Assembly: GCA_051650525.1 (NCBI GenBank)
Contig: JBOFJE010000012.1
Location: 62,001 to 126,000 of the forward strand
DNA length: 64,000 nt
Source: CAMREV01 sp051650525
GTDB lineage: Bacteria; Bacillota_I; Bacilli_A; Mycoplasmatales; Mycoplasmoidaceae
Direction of reading: 5' to 3'
Position numbers and translations under genes: made by a program. The notes beneath the pieces are model-generated. The model worked only from the letters and a program-made list of their open reading frames with translations, was not told where the DNA came from and did no database searches. Below, piece by piece: positions 1 through 9,669 of this stretch (positions within the stretch are counted from its first letter, which is position 1; the number at the start of each line of letters is the position of its first letter).

Positions 1-174
1 TTGTTCATTTTTTGCAGAATCATAATCAGCATTTTCTGAAAGATCGCCATGCTCTCTGGCTTCTTGGATCTGCTTAATAATTTGTGGTCTGGAAACATTG
101 ATTAATTCTTTTAATTCTTTTTCAAGCTGTATTTTACCCTCTTTTGTCAAAAGATTATGATTATTAACTGCCAT
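1..174 (-). CDS. greA: Transcription elongation factor GreA, N-terminal part (runs off the window)
   Basis: GreA binds RNA polymerase in its secondary channel and stimulates cleavage of backtracked transcripts. The 58 visible residues form the start of the N-terminal coiled coil. They include LTKEGKIQLEKELKEL near residues 9-24 and the tip segment with AREHGDLSENADYDSAK, whose Asp and Glu residues are the family hallmark. The start is ATG at 174 with a good AGGAG site about 8 bases upstream. The gene continues beyond base 1. Identity is secure from the tip motif. Confidence 0.93.
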   Translation of the reverse strand, partial: MAVNNHNLLTKEGKIQLEKELKELINVSRPQIIKQIQEAREHGDLSENADYDSAKNEQ

Positions 175-265
175 TTATAACTCCTAATATGTTTAAATAG
201 TAACTTTAAATATTATACATAAAATTAATTATTCAGAAAATATTATAATATAATAAAGTAAAAAT

Positions 266-339
266 GCAGATGTAGTTCAATGGTAGAACATTACCTTGCC
301 AAGGTAAATATGGGGGTTCGATTCCCCTCATCTGCTCCA
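266..339 (+). tRNA. tRNA-Gly (anticodon GCC), CCA encoded
   Basis: The cloverleaf can be folded by eye. Acceptor GCAGATG pairs with CATCTGC, the anticodon loop TTGCCAA gives GCC at 298-300, the T-arm has GGTTCGATTCC, and the discriminator T is followed by an encoded CCA. A TATAAT-like box about 15-20 bases upstream could serve as its promoter. A strong hairpin terminator follows at once. Confidence 0.95.
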
Positions 340-350
340 ATATCTTTATG

Positions 351-398
351 AAATATAGATAAATATTTACAAAAAGTAAATATTTATCTATATTTTTA
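351..398 (+). terminator. Rho-independent terminator after tRNA-Gly
   Basis: A perfect 20-bp inverted repeat (351-370 with 376-395) with an AAAAA loop ends in a T-rich stretch. It sits 11 bases past the tRNA and just before the next gene, whose promoter must overlap it or lie upstream. Confidence 0.8.
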
Positions 399-412
399 TA
401 TAATATTTCAAT

Positions 413-1471
413 ATGGAAAATAATAATAAAATTGGGAATGATATTAAAAATCTGGTAAAAAATAATTCTATACATAAAAAAGATCCTTATGATTTTAAAA
501 AAGGGATTCTTACAAGAATAATATTTGGAATATTAATGGCAATTAGTGATGCTATTCCAGGGTACAGTGGAGGAACAACACTAACTTTTATTGGTTTCTA
601 CGATAAATTAATTTTTCGCTTCAAAAAAATATTTTCAAAAGTGAACTATTTATGAATAAACAACATTCTTTGGCTTTTACCTTTTTTAATTGCATGAGGA
701 TTAGGTATGTATGGTTTTAGTAGTTTAATTGAAATTATTATAAAAGCAAAATATACATATCTTTTAATTTTAATTTTTTCTCTATTCACATTTCTTTCAA
801 TCCCAACTTTTATTATTGTAAATAAACCACACTTGATTGATGTAAAAACAAAAAAATTACTGTTTAAAAAAAATTATAATATAAAATCACTAATCTTTTT
901 TCTTATTGGAATTTCAATTGTTATAGCAGTTGGTGTTTATATTTGCTTAAGTGGGGGGATTGTTATTGACGGCAGGTTTGACCATAAAGAATTAGATAAT
1001 TATAAATCATGGCCTTTAATTATTTTTTCCTTAATGTTAGCAGGATTTGCAATTTTAATCCCTGGTTTTAGTGGGAGTATGATTTTATTTTTAACCCATA
1101 ATTATGACAAAGTATATTTTGGTTTATTCCAACATTTTTGATTACATATTCCCCTTATCATCTTATCTCTTATATCTATGATTATTGGAATTATCCTAAA
1201 TGTTTTATTGGCATCATTTTTGTTAAAAAAATATCATAATTATTATCTGAGTTTTTCTTTTGGTCTTGTTTCAGGTTCATTCATCACTATTATTGTCAGT
1301 GGGGCAAATAATTTCAAAGCTTTTGACCATACCCATGTTTCATTAAACATTGCTTTAATTTTTTTATCATTGCTTATTATTATTGTTTTAAATATAGGTT
1401 TATTTTTTATTTCTTGAAATAGATTTAAAAATGAGTATGAGAAGAAATTAAATAGCAATCTATTTTTATAA
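413..1471 (+). CDS. DUF368 membrane protein, undecaprenyl-phosphate translocase (PopT type)
   Basis: A 352-residue polytopic membrane protein. Both family signatures are visible: SDAIPGYSGGTTLTFIGFYD near residues 45-65 and the pseudo-repeat AILIPGFSGSMILFL near residues 220-235, the two PG-x-SGG re-entrant segments of DUF368. DUF368 proteins (PopT) are known to recycle undecaprenyl phosphate across the membrane in walled bacteria. The substrate in a wall-less cell is inferred to be a polyprenyl or similar lipid carrier. Four in-frame TGA codons (for example 653-655 and 1139-1141) must be Trp. The start at 413 has no clear Shine-Dalgarno site. The gene is monocistronic and ends in a hairpin terminator. 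Confidence 0.8.
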
Positions 1472-1485
1472 TAAAATCAAATATT

Positions 1486-1516
1486 AAAAAAAATAGGAAT
1501 CACCTATTTTTTTTTT
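1486..1516. terminator. Bidirectional hairpin terminator
   Basis: An A-rich arm ending in TAGG (1486-1497) pairs with CCTA plus a T-run (1503-1516). It ends the + strand popT unit and also lies 3' of the reverse-strand tRNA-Arg. Confidence 0.75.
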
Positions 1517-1518
1517 AT

Positions 1519-1595
1519 TGGTGCACCATATAGGATTCGAACCCACAACCTCTTGGTCCGAAGCCAAGCGCTCTATCCAATTGAGCTAATGGTGC
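1519..1595 (-). tRNA. tRNA-Arg (anticodon UCG), CCA encoded
   Basis: Read on the reverse strand, acceptor GCACCAT pairs with ATGGTGC. The anticodon stem CTTGG/CCAAG encloses loop CTTCGGA, giving UCG for CGA codons. The T-arm contains GGGTTCGAATCC, and the gene ends in ACCA. It lies directly downstream of the reverse-strand Bax-inhibitor-like gene and may be co-transcribed with it. Confidence 0.93.
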
Positions 1596-1605
1596 AAAAT
1601 TGATT

Positions 1606-2337
1606 CTATCTTAATCATCTTAATAATAAAAAAACTTGTCACATAATTTGAATAATCATCATTAATAGTGAAAAGCCAAGGAATATGCCAAAAGCAATTG
1701 ATTGATCTCTATCACTAATAAACTCATCCATCTTATTAATTAGTCACATTTGATATGTAATTGCCGCAAGTAATAATATTGGAATCAATACTGCTAAAGC
1801 TATACCAAGTAAATTTGAATGAAAACCAAACATTCAAGTAAAAAAAGTTATAATTGCGATGATGAAATAAATTCCAAACATTATAAAAATTAATTTCTGC
1901 AAATTTAATGCTGCCTTTAAAGATAAAAATCTAGAAATTAAAAAACATAAGCCACAGACGGCACTAGTAATTGCAAAAGCCCCAACAATTTCAGATTGAT
2001 TCAAAAAAGCAAATAAACTTCCAAATCCAATTCCATTGGAAATACAATATAGGGAAATGGTTGTAATTCTAAAAAACATACTTGCAGTACTGACTCTAAA
2101 TGATCAAATAATAGAAAGAACAAATGAAATTATTAAAAAAATTATTGAAACATATTGTAATGAAAGAGCTAAAGATGAATTTGTTTCAGTATTTTTAAAA
2201 AAAAATGAAATTAAAAAAGCAATTAAAAATGTGGCTAACAATCCAATACCTGTAGTTAAATAAGCAATGGAAGAAAGTCTTAGTTGGTTTTTGGTGTAAA
2301 TATATGTTTGTCTAGAAGAAGATTGATAATTTGCCAT
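1606..2337 (-). CDS. Bax inhibitor-1/YccA-like integral membrane protein
   Basis: A 243-residue protein with about seven hydrophobic helices after a short polar N-terminus. A Gly/Ser-rich helix (CISNGIGFGSLFAFL) and the late segment around YQMWLINKMDE fit the BI-1/YccA (TMBIM) fold, whose bacterial members act as pH-sensitive calcium leak channels. That role is family knowledge, not visible here. ATG at 2337 is preferred over ATG 2349 because GAAGG lies 5 bases upstream of the former. Several Trp codons are TGA. It could also be another small polytopic family, so the assignment is moderate. Confidence 0.6.
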
Positions 2338-2375
2338 AAATACCTTCATATTATCTAATAATATTTTAATTATAC

Positions 2376-2409
2376 AAAAAAAAGACTAATTAATTAAAAA
2401 TTAGTCTTT
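2376..2409 (-). terminator. Terminator of RNase P RNA
   Basis: On the reverse strand, AAAGACTAAT pairs with ATTAGTCTTT across an AT-only loop and is followed by a T-run. It lies immediately 3' of the P1 helix of the RNA. Confidence 0.75.
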
Positions 2410-2782
2410 GGACTAAATTATAAGCCATGTTCTGTCAATTCAATTGAATTGTGTCAATTATTAATCTATGATTTTTACAAATCATCAAGGTTTTTAATTT
2501 AATTCTTAAAACCAAGTTCCCTTACCATAATTTAGGTTTCTACCTTAAGGAGTTTACCGCGTTTCATACAGTTTTTTCAAACATCTCGTCTCTGTGGCAC
2601 TTTATTTTTTTATCCCATGATATTTATAGATAATATTTTAGGTATAAAAATTGTCATCACTAATATTAGTGTTTAGCTTTATTTTTTATTTGCTAACTTA
2701 AAAACTACTTGCATCTCAGCAAGTGGTAGCATGGACTTTCCTCTACTATTATTAAAAATAGCAGCAATTGACTATTAAGTCT
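2410..2782 (-). ncRNA. rnpB: RNase P RNA (catalytic RNA of ribonuclease P)
   Basis: Hallmarks of bacterial RNase P RNA appear in order on the reverse strand: GAGGAAAGTCCATGCT near the 5' end, ACAGAGACGAGA in the middle, AACTCC followed by GGTAGAAACC, and ACAGAACATGGCTTA near the 3' end. P1 is formed by GACTTAAT at 2774-2781 and ATTTAGTC at 2411-2418. The length of about 370 nt and very AT-rich arms fit the mollicute (type B) form. It trims 5' leaders from tRNA precursors. Ends are set from P1 and are accurate to a few bases. Confidence 0.93.
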
Positions 2783-2789
2783 TATTATT

Positions 2790-2817
2790 ATTTTAACTTT
2801 TTTATTAAAAACATCAA
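2790..2817 (-). promoter_or_regulatory. Promoter of rnpB
   Basis: On the reverse strand, TTGATG (2812-2817) and TAAAAT (2790-2795) are spaced 16 bases apart. Transcription would begin about 8 bases further, at the first bases of P1. It lies in the gap after acpP, so rnpB can be expressed independently. Confidence 0.5.
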
Positions 2818-2825
2818 TAATATTT

Positions 2826-3071
2826 TTATTTCTTCTGCAATTCAGAAATGGAATTGACAAGATCATCGAGAGTGCTAATAGATTTAAGTTTGTCATCATT
2901 TATTTGAATATTTAATAAAGATTCTATTTCTACTATTATTGTAATAGCAGCTAATGAATCAATATTAATATCTCTTAAGGTCTTTGCTAAATCATTAATA
3001 TTAACCTTTACATTAATATTAAATTTTTTAGCAGTTTGATTAATTAAGTCAATAATATTGGATTTATTCAT
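2826..3071 (-). CDS. acpP: Acyl carrier protein
   Basis: An 81-residue acidic four-helix protein carrying the phosphopantetheine site DSLAAITIIVEIE, with the modified Ser at residue 39. ACP carries acyl chains for phospholipid or lipoprotein synthesis. Its ATG overlaps the TAA of the HPr gene by one base (TAATG), so translation is coupled. The usual DSLD/E motif is DSLA here, a small deviation also seen in other mollicutes. rnpB follows downstream on the same strand. Confidence 0.9.
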   Translation of the reverse strand: MNKSNIIDLINQTAKKFNINVKVNINDLAKTLRDINIDSLAAITIIVEIESLLNIQINDDKLKSISTLDDLVNSISELQKK

Positions 3072-3334
3072 TATGCAACTAATTTTTCTTTTTTTAAAAT
3101 TGATTCAATTGATTTAAATGCATCTTCTTCATCTGGCCCAATAATATTTAATTCAATTGAAGATCCGCATTTAACACCAAGAGCCATCAGATTAATAATT
3201 GATTTAGCATTTGCAGAGTTTTCATCCTGAATAATTTCAATTTTTGATTGAAATTTACTAGCTGCATTTACAATAGCACTTGCAGGTCTTGCATGAATTC
3301 CAATAGAATCAATAATAGTATATTTTTTTTTCAT
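3071..3334 (-). CDS. ptsH: Phosphocarrier protein HPr
   Basis: An 87-residue PTS phosphocarrier. The active-site His14 lies in GIHARPAS, and the regulatory Ser45 lies in KSIINLMALG, as in Gram-positive HPr proteins phosphorylated by HPr kinase. It takes phosphate from enzyme I (not in the window) and passes it to EIIA domains such as the one encoded divergently at 3454. An alternative GTG start two codons upstream (3340) is possible. No strong ribosome site separates the two. It is translationally coupled to acpP, an unusual partner. Confidence 0.93.
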   Translation of the reverse strand: MKKKYTIIDSIGIHARPASAIVNAASKFQSKIEIIQDENSANAKSIINLMALGVKCGSSIELNIIGPDEEDAFKSIESILKKEKLVA

Positions 3335-3453
3335 ATTCACTCATTTCATAAAATCTATTTATATATTTATATTACTATATAAAAATTAATATAAATTTAT
3401 TTTTTGTAATATAATGATTTTGTAATATATATATACGAGGGAATGATTTAAAA

Positions 3454-5799
3454 ATGAACAATAAATTTATTTTTTTAGATATCAATATTTCTAGTAGGAA
3501 TGCTCTTTTTGAGTTTATCTCTAAAAAAAGTGTTGATCTTGGAATTGTTGATAAAGAAAATAGTCAAAAACTAGTAGAAGCTCTCTTAAGAAGAGAGCAA
3601 GAAACATCAACTGGTTTTGAAAATGGGTTTGCAATCCCCCATGCAAGGATTGCTGAAATTAAAAAAACTTCTGTTTTATATGTCAGACTTAAAAATGGAA
3701 TTGATTGAAAATCTCTTGATAATAAACCAACTAAATATGTAATATTCTTATTGGTTACTGAAAAAAATGCTTCAAATCAGCATATGGAATTATTAAGTAA
3801 TATTGCTGTTGGTTTATTAAATAAAGATTTTACTAGCATAATTGAATCAAGTAATGATGTTGATAAAATTGCTAATTCTTTTGAAAATCAAATGGAGACA
3901 AAAAAAACTGATAATAAAAAATCAGAATTAGAGTCAACAAAAAATAAATTAATTCTAGCTATTACAGCTTGCCCAGTTGGTATTGCTCATACATATCTTG
4001 CTGCTGAAAAAATTTCAGAAGCAGCTAAAAAGCTTAATTATCAAGTGAAAGTTGAAACTCATGGTTCAGTTGGTGTTAAAGATGAATTTACCAAAGATGA
4101 AATTGATAAGGCTGAAGTTATTGTAATATCAGCTGATGTATCTGTTGATACTTCAAGATTTGTTGGAAAAAGAATTTTTAAAGCTAATATTAAATCTGCT
4201 ATTAAAGATAGCAATAATTTAATTAAGAATGCTTTAGAAAATGGAAAAAAAGAAACTGATAATAGTGGTGGAATCAATTCTTCTATTTTTGATTCAGGTG
4301 AAAAAAGATCATATTTTGTTAAACATCTTTTAAGTGGTGTTTCATATATGATTCCTTTCATATTATTTGGGGGATTATTAATTGCTCTATCATTAGGTTT
4401 AACACAAATTATCTATGGAAAGGATCATAGTGGAAAACAGATAACTAGTCCTCCTGATGGAACACCACTTTGATATATCCTTCAATCAGGTGTTGTTTCT
4501 TTTACATTAATGATTCCCATATTAGCTGGATTTATTGCAAATTCTATCGGTGGAAGGGCAGCCATTGCCCCTGCTGCTGTTGTTGCAATGATTTCAAACT
4601 CATCTAATCTTATTTATATGTTTCCTGGTTTAGGAGTGCATACATCTCCAACTCCCCTTGGGTTTCTTGGAGCTATATTTTATGGTTTTATAATAGGTTA
4701 TAGTGTTAAATGAATTAATACTTGAAAAATTCATAAAAACATTTCTTCATTGATGCCTATTTTTGTCATTCCTATTGTTGTTACCTTATTTTATAGTTTA
4801 TTTTCTCTTTTTATTATTAATGCTCCTATTTCATATGTAATGAATAAGATTGGTAAATTATTACAAAATATTTTTACAAATAACAGTGGTCTTTCTTTAG
4901 GTATAAAGATTGCTATATGAATTCCATTAGGTGCACTACTTGGAGCTATGATTGGTTTTGATATGGGAGGACCAGTTAATAAAATTGCTTTTGTTACAGC
5001 TGCTTCTTTATTAACTCTTGATACTCCAATCAAAAATGCTATGGGAATGGTTTCTGCTTCTATTCCAATTGCTCCTTTAGGAATGGGGCTATGTACTTTA
5101 ATTTATAAAAAACATTTCACTAATGAAGAAAAAACACTTGGTATATCAGCTTTGGCAATGGGTTTTATTGGAATATCAGAAGGTGCAATACCATTTGCTA
5201 TATCTAATCCAAAAAAAGTTATTCCAACTAATATTATTTCTTCTGCTGTTGCAGGTGCTGTAGCTGGTGGATTAGGTGTAACTTCTGCAGTGCCACATGG
5301 TGGTCCAATTGTTGGTATTCTTGGTGCTGTTAGTGGAACCTTCTTTAATAATAATGCTGGCTTACAAACAGGTATTGGTATTTTATTCTTCTTTATAGCA
5401 ATTGCCTCTGGTTGTCTAACTAGTGTATTATTTTATGGTTTTTTATTAAAAACTAAATCAAATTCAAATAAATCACACAAAATCAAACTTGAAAAGAGAA
5501 TTAATCATAATTTAAAATTAAATATTAACATTTCAAGAATTACTAAAATATATCTTATTCAATATTCAATGCTTGCTCTTGGAACAATATTTACAATTAC
5601 TGGAATATCTATGTGAGCAGTTTATGGTCATGAAGTTGTAAATATTGTTGATTCTTGAAAAAATAATATTGTGCCTAAAATCCCTGTTGAAATAATTTAT
5701 TCTAATTTCACTTTATTAGTAGGTGTTTTATTCTTATTACTTTCTTTTATGCATTACTTTACTTTCAAAGATAAATTAATAAATTTAAGATCTAAATAA
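3454..5799 (+). CDS. fruA: PTS fructose-type transporter, EIIABC fusion
   Basis: A 781-residue fusion that imports and phosphorylates a sugar, most likely fructose. EIIA occupies residues 1-145 with active His63 in FAIPHAR. A short charged linker leads to EIIB with active Cys173 in ITACPVGIAHTYLAAEKI. The EIIC membrane domain starts near residue 285 and contains FDMGGPVNK. The start has a GAGGG site 9 bases upstream. A C-terminal extension with two more hydrophobic segments follows EIIC. manA begins 5 bases after the stop. No 1-phosphofructokinase gene is present in the window, so the exact sugar (fructose or mannose) is inferred. Confidence 0.92.
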
Positions 5800-5804
5800 T
5801 ATTT

Positions 5805-6710
5805 ATGAATTTTAATATTATATTATTGGGTCCTTATTTTGATAAAAAAATTTGAGGTGGTTCTAAACTTGCTAGTTTTGGTTATAAATTAACAGAAGAT
5901 AAAATTGGAGAAGCATTAATTGTTTCTACCATACCAGGTAAATCTTCAAAAATTTTAAACCATGGTTTTAATGATATTGATTTAATTCAATTTTATGAAA
6001 ATAACCAAGATTTCTTTGGCAACTATAATAAAAAATATCCCATCCTTACTAAAATTATTGATGCAAATGATGATCTTAGCATTCAGGTTCATCCTGATGA
6101 TGAATATGCAAGAATTAAACATAAACAATCTGGTAAAACTGAATGCTGATACATTTTAGATGCACCTCAAGATGCAAAGATTGTTTATGGAATTAAATCA
6201 AAGGATTATGCAGAAACTGCAGATCTAATTAAAAATAAAAAATGAGATCAACTATTAAACCATAAAAAGGTCAAACCTGGGGATATTATATATGTACCAG
6301 CTGGTATGGTTCATGCTATTACAAAGGGGATTTTGTTGTATGAACTTCAACAATCTTCAGATATAACTTATCGTTTATATGATTATGATCGCAAAGATAG
6401 TAATGGTCAATTAAGACCATTACACATCAATGATGCTTTAAATGCTATTAAATATGACAATGAAACAGTTAGGTTAAGTGAATCATTTTTAATTGATTGT
6501 AAGTATTTTAAATTAAAAAAAATTGATATTGATGGAGAATATAAACTCCATATTCCAGAAGCTAAATGGTTAGAAGTGACAATTATTTCAGGTAACGTTG
6601 AAATTGAAGAATTTAACCTTAAAAAAAGTGATGTCTTTCTTGTAAGAAATAATTACTCATTAAAAATGGTTGGAAATTTTTCAATTTTAATATCTTATAT
6701 AGTCAATTAA
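5805..6710 (+). CDS. manA: Mannose-6-phosphate isomerase (type I)
   Basis: A 301-residue enzyme converting mannose 6-phosphate to fructose 6-phosphate. The zinc ligands are in place: Gln and His in SIQVHPDD, Glu in KTECWYIL, and His in VPAGMVHAI. The C-terminal domain is short, as in Firmicutes ManA. It lies 5 bases behind the PTS gene with no clear ribosome site of its own, suggesting translational coupling. The pairing hints that the transporter may also take mannose. Trp codons are TGA. Confidence 0.9.
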
Positions 6711-6730
6711 AAAATAAACTAGAATGTGTT

Positions 6731-6765
6731 AAAATAGTGTTGATCTTGAAATCAACACTATTTTT
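6731..6765 (+). terminator. Hairpin terminator between manA and surface gene A
   Basis: A perfect 14-bp inverted repeat (6731-6744 with 6751-6764) with a 6-base loop and trailing T-run. Only 18 bases separate its end from the start codon of gene A. The hairpin therefore either ends the PTS operon or acts as an attenuator for A and B. Confidence 0.75.
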
Positions 6766-6783
6766 ATATAATGGAGAAATAAT

Positions 6784-9669
6784 ATGAGCAAAAAAAAATC
6801 TGCATTTATTTGAACTAGTCTATTTGCAGGATTATTATTAATCCCTCTATTTCCTTTTTGGAATCAAAACTTGGTTTCTAAATCTATTAGAGTTGTTAAT
6901 TCAGATGATTTTATTACAAAAGAATATAATGATCCAAATTCTTCTTATTATAAAAATAATTATATAGGATATAAGGATTCAAATCAATATATTGAATTCC
7001 AAACACAGAATTTAGTTTCTCAATCAAATACTAATGATAGTAATCTTTATAATCGAAAATCTGCATTAAGTCAAGAATCTATTAGTACTGTTAGAAATAA
7101 GGACTTTTATTTTAATTTTGTAAAACCTGGTAATAATCCCAATGATATTAATCAAAAATTTAATATTATTGCAACTCCTACTAATCCTTATTCTCATGTT
7201 AATCCAATAAAAATATCTACTAATTATGTTTCTTATTCCGATGTTTTCTATGGTTCTGCTACTTTTAAAGAAGATAACCTTGTTATCATTGGATCTGCAA
7301 AAATAAATGGAACAAATAAGGTTGAAATGGTGATTTATAAAATTCCTTCAATTGAAACAATTGAAGAAGTAGATCCATACCAAAGACCTCACTCATTATT
7401 TAATCAAGTTAATGAATACAATAATTTTCCAAGTTGAATGAACAAATATATTTCACCTGTGAAAAGTAACTATACATTAATTAATAGTTTTGCAGGGATT
7501 AATAATACAAGCGTAGATCAATTATTATATCGTTATGTTCCTAAACACCCTATTTATATGTCTCCTGTTAAAAATTTTCAAAATCCTGGTAGTAATCATA
7601 GCCAATATTTAATATGAATTGGTGGTAAAAATAGAACTTTTAATGATTGAAAAAATAACAATGAAGTTCCTGTTTTTATTGATTATGATTCTAAAGATAA
7701 TCAAATTATTCAAAATTTTAGTATTTTTAATCATTCCAATATAAATTCTTTAAATCTCCCATATATATATTCTTCGAATAATCCCTGAACATGAAGTATT
7801 AATAAGTATGAATTAGGAGATGTATTGAATTCAAAAATAATGAATATAACACCAATTATTGATAATAATGGCTTATTTTCTTTATATTCATATTCTGCTT
7901 TGTTAAATGTTAGCAATTTACAACCTGCTCCAGCTAATAATTACTATGTGGCTTTATTAAGCAAAATAGATATTGAAAAAAATAACAATCAAATGAATTT
8001 TAAAATTCAAGATTTTTATCCTAACCCAATGCCACTTGATTTCAGTAATGGCTATAGAGATTATGTAGGAATCAATAATTATGATTTAAGTAGTGTTTTG
8101 CCATATTCATTTTCTATAAAAGGGGATGAAGAACACCCAACTGGAAATAATTCAAATACTATAAACCTTTTTTATCCTTTTACTTATCATCAAGTTGATA
8201 ATACTACGGGTATTTTATCTGTTACACAAATAAATGGAAGTGGATTTACTCATATTAACCCTAATGAATGAATTTATTGCTATAAATATAACTCTCCTGC
8301 ATTTCCTAATTTTCTTTTTAGTGAACAATATAGTTATAATGAAAATCAATTAAAATTACAAAATTTATTAAATGGAGTTTATATCACCTTTAGATACCGA
8401 GGTAAGACTTATTATTCAACAAAAAGTAGAATAGGTTATGTTAAATTCTCTTCTCCTTGAAATCAAAATATTTGATCTCAGGATGTAGCTACCGGGGGGG
8501 GAGATATCCTTTCTCAAGAAACTAATGTTGTTTCTGGTAGAAATTTAGAAAATATAAATTTTTTAGAATATGGAATAGCAAACAATGCTTTTCCAACCAT
8601 TTGAAATAATAATATTGATTATGTTGGAATTTTTGAACCTGAAAAAAGAAATTATGATGATGTTACAAAGACTGTTTTAAAACCAATCTCTCCAAAAATT
8701 AGAAACAATATTAAATCATTTCAAACAGATTTATTATCAGATAAATATACTTATAATACTAATATGAATAAAATAATTGTTTTGCCTAAAGATTTGAATA
8801 TTAACCCTGAAAAAGGGTTTTCTAATGATGATTTAACTGATATTATTAAGGCTACATCTCATTCAATTCCATATGATATAGATAGTTCAGAAATCCGTTT
8901 ATTATCTAAACCAATTTATAATCAAAAAAATGATACTCTAACAATTAATTTTAATTTAGAGAGAAGATACTTAAATGGCATCTTAGTTTCAGGTCAATCT
9001 AATGTTTTAAATAATGAAATTACATTATACCATCCACCTTCAAATAGGGATATTAATAATCCAATTAATATTAATAAAAATATAAACAATGTATTCTCAT
9101 ATCCTTCTGTTTATAAAAATCTTTTAAATTCTTTTATTGATAAAAATGGTGATTTAAATAATTTTAATGGGCTAATTGGTAATTCTAAAAATGATTTGGT
9201 TCAAGTAAACGAAAATGTGTCCCCCTTTATTTCCAAATTTAGTGCAAATAGTGATGATTTTTTAGGAAAAATTATTATTAATTATCAAATTAAATCTAAT
9301 GGCCTAACTAGCACAGTTATTAATAATAAAGTTGTTATTACTGGAATCTGGGGAAATATTTATTTAATACCAATTTTTATTTTAATTATTATCTTAATTC
9401 TTACGATATATTTTGCTACAAAAATAATTTTAAGAAAAATATATAAAAAGAATATCTCTATTTCTTTTGTAAAGGGATTAAAATTAGCTCAAAAGCAAGG
9501 GAATTCTATAAAAATGAGCTCACAAAGAATCCAACAATTACATTCAAAAATGCCTAAAATACCTCAAAAAAAACCATTAATGGTACTGCAAAAAACCTGA
9601 GAATCAGTAGCAAAACCACCAATGGGACCAAAACCACCAATGGGACCACCATTAGGAAAGGGTAAATAA
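6784..9669 (+). CDS. Large surface-anchored membrane protein A (paralogue of D)
   Basis: A 961-residue protein, not recognised as any named family. A signal/anchor helix spans about residues 7-27, with no Cys lipobox. An Asn/Ser/Tyr-rich external region of about 825 residues follows, then a single helix at about 855-880 and a basic 80-residue tail ending in KPPMGPKPPMGPPLGKGK. Motifs SALS..S....NKDFYFNFV, HPIYMSPV and SANSDDFLGKIIINYQI recur in protein D. It starts at ATG 6784 with GGAG 8 bases upstream, and its stop overlaps the start of B (TAATG). A G8 run lies in codons 571-573. An adhesin-like role is inferred only from architecture. Confidence 0.75.
8494..8501 (+). repeat. Run of eight G inside surface gene A
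   Basis: In a genome where G runs are rare, eight consecutive G sit in frame in codons 571-573 of gene A (Ala-Thr-Gly-Gly-Gly-Asp). A one-base slip would shift the frame and remove the C-terminal anchor, so this is a candidate phase-variation tract. Confidence 0.9.
9613..9648 (+). repeat. Perfect 18-bp tandem duplication in the tail of gene A
   Basis: The unit AAACCACCAATGGGACCA occurs twice back to back, encoding KPPMGP twice in the cytoplasmic Pro-rich tail. Confidence 0.9.
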
